A DNA stretch of 64,000 bases, from NCBI RefSeq assembly GCF_022138605.1, contig NZ_JACBFS010000003.1, positions 310,001 through 374,000 on the forward strand, written 5' to 3'. The position numbers and the translations under genes are program-made. The notes beneath the pieces are model-generated. The model searched no databases and was not told the origin of the DNA. It saw only the letters and a list, made by a program, of their open reading frames with translations. This DNA comes from Xanthobacter sp. NM-25. Lineage in GTDB: Bacteria; Pseudomonadota; Alphaproteobacteria; Rhizobiales; Xanthobacteraceae. Positions 1 to 8,073 of the stretch are shown piece by piece. Position 1 is the first letter of the stretch; each line of letters begins with the position of its first letter.

Positions 1-211
1 TGTTCGGGAAGCCGTCCAGGAACAGGATGCGGTCGGTGAACTTGTCGGCGTGGACCATCTCCTCGATGGATTCCGCGCGCCACTTCTTCGCCAGCGCCTT
101 GTAGCCCCAATTGTCGAGCATGCGATAATGGAGCCAGTACTGATTGATGGCGGTCAGCTCCGAGCGAAGGCCTCTGTTGAGGTATTCGATAACCTTCGGA
201 TCGCCTTTCAT
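1..211 (-). CDS. bfr: Bacterioferritin, N-terminal part (cut by window edge)
   Basis: Only the first 70 codons are present; the rest lies beyond the left edge. Reading leftward from ATG at 211 gives a bacterioferritin start. Glu18, Glu51 and His54 fall where the ferroxidase di-iron ligands of bacterioferritin are found, and Met52 sits at the heme-ligand position. Bacterioferritin forms a 24-subunit cytoplasmic shell that oxidises and stores iron with heme between subunit pairs. A candidate Irr box lies about 50 bp upstream (263-279), and bfd is the next gene on the same strand upstream. The heme ligand argues for bacterioferritin rather than a heme-free ferritin. Confidence 0.93.
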   Translation of the reverse strand, partial: MKGDPKVIEYLNRGLRSELTAINQYWLHYRMLDNWGYKALAKKWRAESIEEMVHADKFTDRILFLDGFPN

Positions 212-262
212 GGTCTGCTCCTGACGCCTAAAACCGGCCATACCTTGTGAAGTCGAAATGGT

Positions 263-279
263 TTTAGACAAATTCTAAG
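263..279. promoter_or_regulatory. Candidate Irr (ICE) box upstream of bfr
   Basis: The site reads TTTAGACAAATTCTAAG, an imperfect inverted repeat. It resembles the iron control element bound by Irr in rhizobia and relatives (two TTTAGAA/TTCTAAA arms). The arms TTTAGA and ATTCTAA are intact and the mismatches lie in the centre. It is 52 bp upstream of the bfr start. Irr repressing bfr under iron limitation is established in related genera; action here is inferred. Confidence 0.65.
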
Positions 280-376
280 TTGATTTCAACACCCGGAAAC
301 CGCTCGGCCGACGCTATCGGTGCGCCGCCGGTTCACGATGGCGTTTGCGGTTCAGCGGTGTGACCCGTGCCGGCGG

Positions 377-613
377 TTACTCCGCCGCGACCATGCCGGT
401 CAAGGCCGCGACCGCGCAATCCTCCGCGCACCCGGCGCAGCTGCGGGCCTGAGCCTGATCCATGATGGCACGAATGGTGCGGGCACAACGCCCGCATTGG
501 GGGGAGCAGCCCAGGCAGCGATAAACCTCGCCGGGCGTACGCATCCCATCCGACGCCGCAAGGGCATCGAGGACCTGACGGTCCGAAAAGACGTTGCAAG
601 AACAAACGATCAT
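377..613 (-). CDS. bfd: Bacterioferritin-associated ferredoxin
   Basis: A 78-residue protein beginning MIVCSCN, the signature start of Bfd, which binds a [2Fe-2S] cluster and delivers electrons to bacterioferritin so that stored iron can be released. Cys4, Cys6, Cys40 and Cys43 fit the CxC...CxxC ligand pattern (SPQCGRC near the middle). Five further cysteines (33, 36, 59, 62, 66) are present, more than in the E. coli protein. It lies upstream of bfr on the same strand, the usual functional pairing. The 165-bp gap holding an Irr box suggests bfr also has its own promoter. Confidence 0.92.
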   Translation of the reverse strand: MIVCSCNVFSDRQVLDALAASDGMRTPGEVYRCLGCSPQCGRCARTIRAIMDQAQARSCAGCAEDCAVAALTGMVAAE

Positions 614-723
614 GGCAATGCCCAGATCAGCTCAATTAGAAGTCATCCAAAAACGTGCTTCTCATTCTCATTTACGCAGACACGGGCCTTCGCCGTCAAC
701 TGCGTAGAATTCCGAGCGCGTGA

Positions 724-740
724 ATCAGAATTTTTCTAAA
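724..740. promoter_or_regulatory. Candidate Irr (ICE) box upstream of bfd
   Basis: ATCAGAATTTTTCTAAA at this position matches the ICE-type inverted repeat (arms around AGAAT and TTCTAAA). It is about 110 bp upstream of the bfd start on the strand opposite the gene. With the site before bfr it suggests that both genes answer separately to iron through Irr. This is motif matching by eye. Confidence 0.5.
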
Positions 741-811
741 GAAGTGGCGGGCGACATGCGGGTTCCGGAGGTATTCGCGCGCCGCTCTGGGCGGCTGCGC
801 GGGGCGTTCTC

Positions 812-3229
812 CTAACGGGGTAGGGTCAGGCGGGCGCACATGCCCCGCGGCCGGCCGCGCACGATCTCGAACCGGGCGCCGAGGGCATCGGCTTCCGCCA
901 CCAGACGGGCCAGCCGGAGCGGCCGGCCGGCGCGGCTGAAGCGATCGGTGCCGGGGGAGAGGGTGAGGGGGCGCCGGGCGGCGGCATCGTCCACTTCGTC
1001 CACCGCATCGCCCGCATCGTTGATCTGCAGATACACCGGGCTGGTGCCGTCGGGATCCTCGCAGGTGAGGGAGATGATGATGGTGGAATCGGCCGGCGCG
1101 GCGCTCAGCGCCTCTTCCAGCATCAGCCGCACCAGCCGGGCCAGGCGTGGCGGGGCGGAGGTGATCTGTGGCACGTCGTCGATGTCGGTCCGCACCGTCA
1201 CATGCCGGCGCCGGGCCACCGGCCGCAGCTCGGCGAGGGCGGCGTGCACCAGGGCTGCGGGTGCGGTTGGCTCCAGCGGCGGCTCGCCCAGCGGGGTGGC
1301 GAGGGCGCTCAGATCGTCGAGGCTCTGCTGCACGGTCTCCATGGCCGCCCGCAGGTCCGGCGGCAGCAGGCTGTCGTCGGGCTGCCGCGCCGGATCGCGC
1401 AGGGTGGCGAAGGCCGGCGCCAGGCTTTCCGCCAATCGGCGCGCCACCAATTGCAGCGCCGCCTCGGGAGGCCGTGGGGCCACCTGCTGGTGCGCCGGTT
1501 CAGCGGGCGGGTCGGGGGAGGGCGCCACGGTGGGCGCCGTCTGCGCTGCGGCGTCGTTCGTCGCCGCCGCGGCGCGCTGCGGGGCCGTCACGGAGCTGCC
1601 GGCGGCATCGGCGGCGGGGGCGCTGGCGGGGGGCGCCGTGGGGCCGAACACCAGGCAGAATTCGGCGGGAACCTCGCTGATGCGGGCGAGACCGGCCAGG
1701 GCCTCCAATTCCTCACCATTGCGCGCCCGCAGGGTCAGCTGCAACGGGGCGATGGCGCCGTCGCCGTTGGCCGCGCCGGCCGTGGCGCCCTCCAGCCAGC
1801 CATAGGCGCCGGCGCGCTGGGCCGGCGCCACCAGCAGAATGAAGGAGTGGCCGGTGATGTCCTCGGCCGGAAAGCCGAACCGGGCCACCGTTGCCCGGTT
1901 GGCGAACAGGATGCGGCTGCCCGCGTCGATCAGCAGCAGCGGCCAGGGCACCAGATCGAGGGCGGCGCGGCGGCTGTCCTCGGGCGCGCGGGCGGGCGGA
2001 TCCAGCTCATTGGCCCGGTCGAGCCGGCGCAGCACGTGCAGCCGCGCATCCGGCGAAAGGAAGGGGGCGGTCATGGTGCGCGCAGTCACGGGCAGGCGCT
2101 CGCCGGTGGCGGTCATCAGGCTGCTGTTCCCCTGGGGTCGGATCTGAATCGCGTGGTCGAGACCGCCGGCGGCTTCCACCGCGGCGAGGTCCGGCCACCC
2201 GGTCCAATCGAAGAAGGTGCGGTTGGCGTGCACCGGCTGGTCGGCATCGGCCAGCACCGTGGCCAGCGGCAGGGCGTCGAGCACGGCGGTGGGCAAGGCA
2301 GCTGGCAGGGTTGCGGTGGTGTCGTCGTCCGGGGCCGGGCCGGGCGCATCGGGCTCCTCGCCGCCGATGAAGCCGGTCAAGGCCCGGCCGATCTCCTCGA
2401 ACGTCTTGCTGTCGCGGGCCGAGAGCGCGCTGCCGAAGGGCACCACATTGGTGGCGACTGGCGCCGCACTCTCCGGCGCGGGTGGCGATGGCATGGCGGG
2501 GGCTTCGTCGGTCATCGGCATGGCGCCGCGGCGCAGGAGCCCGAAACCGCGCGTGCCAAGCTTGCGGCGGCGCGGATCCAGCAGTGGCACGCCACCCAGC
2601 TCCAGGTCCAGCGGCTGTGGCTGGCGCACCGCGAGGCGGATGCCGGAGAAGCTGACGCCCTGCGCCAGAACGTCCGTCAGCACGCCGCCGCCGCCGGGGC
2701 TGCCGCCCACGAGGCCCGCGGCTTCGAGTTCCGGCACACGGGCGCCGATCCAGCGTCCGGCGGTCGCGCCGAGGGCGCCCGCCAACACCGGGGAAAGGGA
2801 GCGGAAGCGGTCTTCGGCGTCCATCTCGAAGGTGAAGCGTTCCACGGCCGGCGCCGGAGCGGCGGGCGCGGCGATCGGTGCGGCGGCGTCGGGTACGGCG
2901 GGATCCGAGAACAGCAGGGTGCGGTGTCCCTCAAGGTCGAGCGGCAGGCAGCGGAACACCTGGTGGGCGCCGTCGCCGGGCGGGCGCAGCCGCACCAGGG
3001 TGGGCCCGCTCTGCCATGCGAGCTGTTGGGCGATTTCGGCGATCGAGGGTGGCAACGGCGCGTCCGCCACCACGCCGAGGTCGGCGCTGGCGGGGGTGGC
3101 GCTGAGAACGACGGCGGTCTGCGCATCCACGAGAAAGGCCGGCACCCGGTCCTGGCGCAGGGGCGCGAGGCGCGGTTCCGACAGATCGAATATGCGGGCC
3201 TTCGTCTCCGTCATCCCTGCTGTCCGCAT
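812..3229 (-). CDS. PAS-domain histidine-kinase-like protein, probably catalytically degenerate
   Basis: An 805-residue, Ala/Pro-rich, apparently soluble protein. The middle holds PAS-like segments (around residues 315-400 and 420-530; one contains LLIDAGSRILFANRATVARF). The C-terminal 200 residues resemble the dimerisation and ATP-binding parts of a sensor kinase. No phospho-accepting H-box is visible in the expected helix (RRLAESLAPAFATLRDP). The usual N-box asparagine is replaced (LMLEEALSAAP), and the D-x-G-x-G loop reads DAGDA. It may be a pseudokinase or scaffold. A second ATG at 3214 is also possible and neither start has a strong ribosome-binding site. It is transcribed away from the phasin genes. 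Confidence 0.7.
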   Translation of the reverse strand: MRTAGMTETKARIFDLSEPRLAPLRQDRVPAFLVDAQTAVVLSATPASADLGVVADAPLPPSIAEIAQQLAWQSGPTLVRLRPPGDGAHQVFRCLPLDLEGHRTLLFSDPAVPDAAAPIAAPAAPAPAVERFTFEMDAEDRFRSLSPVLAGALGATAGRWIGARVPELEAAGLVGGSPGGGGVLTDVLAQGVSFSGIRLAVRQPQPLDLELGGVPLLDPRRRKLGTRGFGLLRRGAMPMTDEAPAMPSPPAPESAAPVATNVVPFGSALSARDSKTFEEIGRALTGFIGGEEPDAPGPAPDDDTTATLPAALPTAVLDALPLATVLADADQPVHANRTFFDWTGWPDLAAVEAAGGLDHAIQIRPQGNSSLMTATGERLPVTARTMTAPFLSPDARLHVLRRLDRANELDPPARAPEDSRRAALDLVPWPLLLIDAGSRILFANRATVARFGFPAEDITGHSFILLVAPAQRAGAYGWLEGATAGAANGDGAIAPLQLTLRARNGEELEALAGLARISEVPAEFCLVFGPTAPPASAPAADAAGSSVTAPQRAAAATNDAAAQTAPTVAPSPDPPAEPAHQQVAPRPPEAALQLVARRLAESLAPAFATLRDPARQPDDSLLPPDLRAAMETVQQSLDDLSALATPLGEPPLEPTAPAALVHAALAELRPVARRRHVTVRTDIDDVPQITSAPPRLARLVRLMLEEALSAAPADSTIIISLTCEDPDGTSPVYLQINDAGDAVDEVDDAAARRPLTLSPGTDRFSRAGRPLRLARLVAEADALGARFEIVRGRPRGMCARLTLPR

Positions 3230-3412
3230 TGGCCGCCCGGGCGGTCTCGTGGGTTTCCATCGGGAAGGGACAATGCAGTAAATTGGTTAATAGCGAGGCA
3301 ACTCAGGCGTGCTTTATGATTTTCATATTGGCGCAGCGTGGACAGCGCATACTACAATCAAAATGGTGCGGCTTTTAGGGATGGCCGCGCCGCAGCCCGA
3401 GGAGACACCGCC

Positions 3413-3955
3413 ATGACCACGAAGTTCAGCCCAAACCTTGAGTTGCCTGCGGAAGTGCGTGCCGTTGCGGAAAAGAATGTCGCCCAGGCGCGCCAGGCGT
3501 TCGAGACCTTGTTCAAGAATGCCCTCGATGCCGTCGACGAAGGCGAGGGCCGCCTGGAGGAAGTGCGCAGCGGCGTGCTGGAGCTGCGCCAGAAGGCGCT
3601 GTCGCAGATGGAAGCCAATGTGGATGCGAGCTTCGCGTTCCTCAACAAGCTGGTGACCGCCAGGACCCCGCAGGAAATGCTGAGCCTGCAGGCGGAATTC
3701 CTGTCGAGCCAGATGCAGAAGGCGGCCGAGCAGGCCAAGCTGCTCGGCGCCGATGTGAAGTCGCTCGGTGAGACCACCGCCAAGTCGCTGGATCAGCACG
3801 CCCGCGCCCTGGCCGATCGGGTGAAGACCCTGAGCGCCGCCGCCGCCGAGAGCGCGCAGAGCGCGGCTCAGGACCTGAAAACGGTGGGAGAGAGCGTCAT
3901 TCGTGAAGCCAAGACCAATGCCGAGAAGGCGCTCGACCCCAACAAGTCCGCCTGA
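3413..3955 (+). CDS. Phasin family protein (first copy)
   Basis: A 180-residue, almost wholly helical, cysteine-free protein typical of the Phasin_2 family, which coats polyhydroxyalkanoate granules and controls their size. The core runs about residues 10-140 (for example QARQAFETLFKNALDAVDEG), followed by an Ala/Lys-rich amphipathic tail. The ATG at 3413 is chosen because GGAG lies eight bases upstream (3401-3404); an in-frame ATG at 3338 lacks such a site. A second phasin follows on the same strand 258 bp later, so the two are probably transcribed separately. Confidence 0.88.
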   Translation: MTTKFSPNLELPAEVRAVAEKNVAQARQAFETLFKNALDAVDEGEGRLEEVRSGVLELRQKALSQMEANVDASFAFLNKLVTARTPQEMLSLQAEFLSSQMQKAAEQAKLLGADVKSLGETTAKSLDQHARALADRVKTLSAAAAESAQSAAQDLKTVGESVIREAKTNAEKALDPNKSA

Positions 3956-4038
3956 AGCGAGGCTTTCGCGTTCCGTCACGTCGCCTCTCGCGGCGGCTTG
4001 ACTGAAAACGTTCTCATTGTGCGGCGCATGAATTGTTT

Positions 4039-4067
4039 TTGCGTCGCACGCAACCTTCCATTATAGC
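4039..4067 (+). promoter_or_regulatory. Candidate promoter overlapped by a perfect palindrome, before the second phasin
   Basis: TTGCGT (4039-4044) and TATAGC (4062-4067) are separated by 17 bp and could be -35 and -10 elements. The same -35 lies inside a perfect 6-3-6 inverted repeat, TTGCGTCGCACGCAA (4039-4053). An operator over the -35 box would fit repression, and phasin genes in several bacteria are repressed by PhaR, which prefers TGC/GCA-rich sites. The repeat is seen directly; the PhaR link is inferred. Confidence 0.5.
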
Positions 4068-4213
4068 TTGGAAAGTCGGGGCAGTGGCCCGTGTTTCTCC
4101 TTTGGCGGGGTGGGGTGCAGGGGTGCCCAGAGCTCGCGGGGGTGAACGTCCGGCGCAGTCCGGAGGCCATTGTCACTTCGTTCACGCAAGGCCCCGCGTA
4201 TCTTGAGGACGAC

Positions 4214-4684
4214 ATGAGCGACTCCTTCATCAAGGCGTATCAGGACCAGGTCGAGGCAGCGAAGAAGGCGTTTTCCGCCAATGGCATTCCTCCGGTGGAG
4301 GTGCCTCCGGCGGTGCGCGAGATCGCCGAGAAGGGACTGGCTGCCGCCCGCGAGAATTACGAGAAGCTGAAGGCGTCCGCCGAGCAGGTGAATGCTGCTC
4401 TGGAAGAGACCTACACCACCGCCAGCAAGGGCGTGGCGGAATACAACGCCAAGGTGCTCGAGGCCATGCAGGCGAACGTGAACTCCACGTTCGACTATTT
4501 CAATTCGCTGCTGCAGACCAAGAGCATGGCCGAGGCTGTCGAGCTCTCCACTGGTCACGCCCGCAAGCAGTTCGACACGGTGAGCGGCCAGGCCAAGGAT
4601 CTCTCGGCTTTGGCGCAGAAAGTGGCGTCGGAATCGTCCGAGCCGCTGAAGAAGTCGGTGGAGAAGTCCACGCCGACGGCCTGA
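4214..4684 (+). CDS. Phasin family protein (second copy)
   Basis: A 156-residue helical protein of the same family as the preceding gene, with the motif LEAMQANVNSTFDYFNSLL matching QMEANVDASFAFLNKL in its neighbour. The start at 4214 is supported by GAGG at 4205-4208; upstream in-frame codons back to 4091 look non-coding. Residues 1-30 include a PPVEVPPAVRE stretch common in phasins of this class. The two copies share only the family core, so this is an old duplication. It has its own candidate promoter (4039-4067) and terminator (4781-4807). Confidence 0.88.
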   Translation: MSDSFIKAYQDQVEAAKKAFSANGIPPVEVPPAVREIAEKGLAAARENYEKLKASAEQVNAALEETYTTASKGVAEYNAKVLEAMQANVNSTFDYFNSLLQTKSMAEAVELSTGHARKQFDTVSGQAKDLSALAQKVASESSEPLKKSVEKSTPTA

Positions 4685-4780
4685 TCGGTCGCCGCGATGT
4701 GTGCGCCGCCGCGCAAGGGGCGGCGCACCGGCCGCGGAGTGCCGACGATGGCGTGTGCCGGTGCTGGCGTGCCGGTGATG

Positions 4781-4807
4781 GGCGTCCCGTCCCGGGGCGC
4801 CTTTTTT
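4781..4807 (+). terminator. Rho-independent terminator after the second phasin
   Basis: GGCGTCCC (4781-4788) pairs with GGGGCGCC (4794-4801) with one G-U pair and a 5-base loop, followed directly by six T. It separates the phasin gene from the LPS operon. Confidence 0.75.
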
Positions 4808-4942
4808 GTTCGGCCTGTTTCTTTTGATCCGCCTCTTGCCATCCCTGACCCCGGCCCCTCATCTCTAGCGGCGGCCGGGCGGATGCTTGACGGCCGGGTG
4901 ACGCCTTGTCATGAGGCGGAGTTGTTTTCCTGTGAGTCGCAC

Positions 4943-5965
4943 ATGCGTGCCTTCGGTTCCCTCTCGCCCCAATTGCTCGTTGGCCCGTCCTGGGTTGGCG
5001 ACATGGTGATGGCTGCGAGTCTGGTCGAGGTGCTGCGCATGCGTGAGCCCTCCCGCCCCATCGACGTGCTGGCGCCGGCCGCGGCGCTGCCGATCGCCCG
5101 GATGATTCCGGGGGTGCGGCGCACGATTCCCCTGGGCCTGGGGCATGGCGAGCTCGGGCTCGTGGCGCGCTGGCGCCTGGGGCGCTCGCTGCGCGCCGAG
5201 GGCTATGGCAAGGCCATCATTCTGCCACGCGCGTTCAAGGCGGCCATTCCCCCTTTCGCGGCGGGCATTCCCGAGCGGGTCGGCTACAAGGGTGAGATGC
5301 GCACGGCGCTGCTCACCGATGCGCGGCCCGACAGCCTGCGCAAGACGGCCCGCACCATCGATCGCTTCGTGGCCCTCGGCCTGCCGCCCGGCACCCAGAC
5401 CATGGTGCCCCGGCCCCATCTCATGCTGCCGGACGGCGCCCATGATGCGGCGGTGGCCAAGTTTCCCCTCGCCGGCGAGGGGCCGGTGATGGTGCTGTGT
5501 CCCGGCGCCGAATACGGCCCGGCCAAGCGCTGGCCGGCGCCGAAGTTCGCCCAGCTGGCGGCGCTGGCGGTGAAGGCCGGCTATCGGGTGCGGGTGCTGG
5601 GCTCGCCCAAGGACCAGGAGGCGGCCGACCTCATCGCTGCCACCAGCGGCGTGGCCGTGGACAATCTGGTGGGTCGCACCAGCCTGATCGACGCCGCTGC
5701 CATTCTCGCCGACGCCGACGTGGTGATCTCCAATGATTCCGGCCTCATGCACGTGGCCGGGGCGTTCGAGCGCCGGCTCGTGGTAATCTATGGCGCCTCC
5801 TCCGAGAAGATGACGCCGCCGGCCGGGCGGCGGGCGCGGGTGGTGGCACGGGATCTCGCCTGCCGTCCCTGCCACAAGCGCGAATGCCCCCTCGGCACCC
5901 TGGCGTGCCTGGAGGAGATTCAGGCGGAAGAGGTGATGGCGGCGGCCGAGCAGACCCGGCAATGA
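4943..5965 (+). CDS. waaF: ADP-heptose:LPS heptosyltransferase II
   Basis: A 340-residue GT9-family glycosyltransferase that adds the second heptose to the LPS inner core at the cytoplasmic face of the inner membrane. The N-terminal GPSWVGDMVMAASL is diagnostic of WaaF. The C-terminal half has the nucleotide-sugar site (CPGAEYGPAKRWP, about residue 180, and ISNDSGLMHVAGAF, about 260). The start at 4943 is chosen by family length; the frame stays open to 4697 but that stretch is low-complexity. It heads a heptose operon, and its stop overlaps the waaC start as ATGA. Confidence 0.92.
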   Translation: MRAFGSLSPQLLVGPSWVGDMVMAASLVEVLRMREPSRPIDVLAPAAALPIARMIPGVRRTIPLGLGHGELGLVARWRLGRSLRAEGYGKAIILPRAFKAAIPPFAAGIPERVGYKGEMRTALLTDARPDSLRKTARTIDRFVALGLPPGTQTMVPRPHLMLPDGAHDAAVAKFPLAGEGPVMVLCPGAEYGPAKRWPAPKFAQLAALAVKAGYRVRVLGSPKDQEAADLIAATSGVAVDNLVGRTSLIDAAAILADADVVISNDSGLMHVAGAFERRLVVIYGASSEKMTPPAGRRARVVARDLACRPCHKRECPLGTLACLEEIQAEEVMAAAEQTRQ

Positions 5966-6987
5966 AGCTGCTTCTCATCAAGTTGTCGTCCCTTGGTGAT
6001 GTGGTCCACACCTTCCCCGCGCTGACCGATGCCGCCGCCGCGCTGCCCGGGCTAAGCGTGGATTGGGCGGTGGAAGAGGCGTTCGCGCCGGTGGCGGCGC
6101 TGCATCCCGCCGTTCGCCGCACCATCCCGGTGCCGTTGCGCCGCCTGCGCAAGCACCCGCTCGCCGCCTGGCGTTCGGGGGAGGCCGGCGCGGTGCGCCG
6201 GGCGCTCGCGGCGGAACGCTATGATGTGGTCATCGACGCCCAGGGCCTGCTCAAGAGCGCGCTGGTGGCCACCTGCGCCGAGGGGCCGCGCCATGGCTTC
6301 GATCGCGCCAGCGCCCGCGAGCCGTTGGCAACCCTGTTCTACGGCCATCGCCATCATGTGCCCGAGGTGGAGCATATGGCGACGCGCATCCGAAAATTGT
6401 TCGCCGCCGCCTTGGGCTACAGCCTCGAGGGCCTGCCCGCCGACACCGGCCTGCGACCGGTGGCGACCGGCGGCGCGCCCTATCTCGTGTTCCTGCACGG
6501 CACCACCTGGCCCACCAAGACCTGGAGCCGGGAGGGCTGGCAGGCGCTGGCCGCCCGCGCCGGCGCGGCGGGCCTCAAGGTGCGCCTGTTCGCCCATGGG
6601 GCGCAGGAGACGGCCCGCGCCGCCGCCATCGCCGCCGATGAACCGGCGGTGGAATTGCTGCCGCCCCAGTCCCTGGCCACCGTCGCCCCGGTGCTGCAGG
6701 GGGCGGCGGGGGTGGTGAGCGTCGATACGGGGCTTGGCCATCTCGCCGCCGCCTATGGGGTGCCGACCCTGGGGCTCTATGGCCCCACCAATCCGCAGCT
6801 GACCGGCCTGTTCGGCGCCCGGGTGCGGGAATTGCCGGCGACGCGGGACTGCGCGCCCTGCGAGAAGTCGCGCTGCCGCATCGCCCCCGCCACGCGGGAA
6901 GGGCCGCCCTGCCTTGCCGATCACGGCGCGGCAGCCGTCTGGTCGGCGCTGGAGACGTTGCGCGCCGGCGTGGACAAAGGGCAGTGA
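5962..6987 (+). CDS. waaC: LPS heptosyltransferase I
   Basis: A 341-residue GT9-family enzyme that transfers the first L,D-heptose from ADP-heptose to Kdo2-lipid A. It begins MKLLLIKLSSLGDVVHTFPA, the WaaC signature, and carries HGTTWPTKTWSREGW (about 174-188) and VSVDTGLGHLAAAYGVPTLG (about 252-271) in the donor domain. The start codon overlaps the waaF stop, implying translational coupling. waaF precedes waaC, and heptose synthesis genes follow. Confidence 0.92.
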   Translation: MKLLLIKLSSLGDVVHTFPALTDAAAALPGLSVDWAVEEAFAPVAALHPAVRRTIPVPLRRLRKHPLAAWRSGEAGAVRRALAAERYDVVIDAQGLLKSALVATCAEGPRHGFDRASAREPLATLFYGHRHHVPEVEHMATRIRKLFAAALGYSLEGLPADTGLRPVATGGAPYLVFLHGTTWPTKTWSREGWQALAARAGAAGLKVRLFAHGAQETARAAAIAADEPAVELLPPQSLATVAPVLQGAAGVVSVDTGLGHLAAAYGVPTLGLYGPTNPQLTGLFGARVRELPATRDCAPCEKSRCRIAPATREGPPCLADHGAAAVWSALETLRAGVDKGQ

Positions 6988-7035
6988 GCCGTGGCACACG
7001 ACCGTGTTCCGCGTGACCGCTGAAAGGCAGACCCC

Positions 7036-8052
7036 ATGAAGCGCCAGCCGTCCATGAGCCGCGACATCCTCCTCGTCACCGGCGGGGCGGGCTTCATCGG
7101 CTCCAACATCGCCCGCGCCGCCGCCGAGGACGGCTACCGCGTGGTGGTGGCCGACTGGCTGGAGGACGGCCCGAAATGGCGCAACATTTCCGACATTCCG
7201 CTGCATGACGTGATCCGCCCCGAGGTCGTGAACAGCTTCGTGGAGAAGGAAGGCGGGCGGCTGGCGGCGGTGGTGCACATGGGCGCGGTCTCCGCCACCA
7301 CCGAGCGCGACGCCGACAAGATCGTCGCCCGCAACATCCGCGCCACCCTGGATCTGTGGGACCTCGCCACCCGCAAGGGGCTGGGCTTCATCTATGCCTC
7401 CTCCGCCGCCACCTATGGCGACGGCGCCGCCGGCTTCACCGATGACGAATCGACCGCCGGCCTGGCGCTGCTGGCGCCGCTCAATCCCTATGGCTGGTCG
7501 AAGCTGTTCGTGGATCGCCGGGTGATGGCGGATGTGGAGGCGGGCGGGCCGCGCCCGCCGCAGTTCGCGGGCCTGCGCTTCTTCAACGTCTACGGCCCCG
7601 GCGAGGACCACAAGGGCGACATGCGCTCGGTGGTGCACAAGATCTATCCCGCCGCCGCGCGCGGCGAGAGCGTCACCTTGTTCAAGTCCCACAATCCTGA
7701 ATTCACCGATGGCGGGCAGCTCAGGGACTTCATCCACGTGTCGGACTGCGTGGAGGTGGTGCGCTGGCTGCTGGAGAATCCGGATGTCTCCGGCATCTTC
7801 AACGTGGGCACCGGCAAGGCCCGCTCGTTCGCGGATCTCGCGCGGGCGGTGTTCGCGGCGCTGGGCGCGGCGCCGCAGATCACCTATGTGGACATGCCCG
7901 AGAGCCTGCAGAAGGCGTACCAGTATTTCACCGAGGCGGACGTGACCAAGCTGCGCGCCGCCGGCTACAAGCGGCCCTTCCTGTCGCTGGAGACCGGGGT
8001 GGAATCCTACGTCACCGACTATCTCAAGGGCCGCGTCGAGAGCGCGGGATGA
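7036..8052 (+). CDS. hldD: ADP-L-glycero-D-manno-heptose 6-epimerase
   Basis: A 338-residue extended short-chain dehydrogenase/reductase that epimerises ADP-D,D-heptose to ADP-L,D-heptose, the donor used by the two upstream transferases. The NADP site TGGAGFIGSN starts at residue 15. The catalytic region has SSAATYGDG and the YxxxK pair in NPYGWSKLF. FFNVYGPGEDHKGDM is typical of HldD. AAAGG about 10 bases before the ATG supports this start, although an in-frame ATG at 7054 is also close to the conserved fold. Confidence 0.93.
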   Translation: MKRQPSMSRDILLVTGGAGFIGSNIARAAAEDGYRVVVADWLEDGPKWRNISDIPLHDVIRPEVVNSFVEKEGGRLAAVVHMGAVSATTERDADKIVARNIRATLDLWDLATRKGLGFIYASSAATYGDGAAGFTDDESTAGLALLAPLNPYGWSKLFVDRRVMADVEAGGPRPPQFAGLRFFNVYGPGEDHKGDMRSVVHKIYPAAARGESVTLFKSHNPEFTDGGQLRDFIHVSDCVEVVRWLLENPDVSGIFNVGTGKARSFADLARAVFAALGAAPQITYVDMPESLQKAYQYFTEADVTKLRAAGYKRPFLSLETGVESYVTDYLKGRVESAG

Positions 8053-8073
8053 TGCGCGTCAAGGGTTTCGATC

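Noticed and set aside
320..739. A 139-codon plus-strand frame opposite bfd
   Set aside because: It is antisense to bfd and its upstream region; the Bfd cysteine pattern fixes the coding strand.
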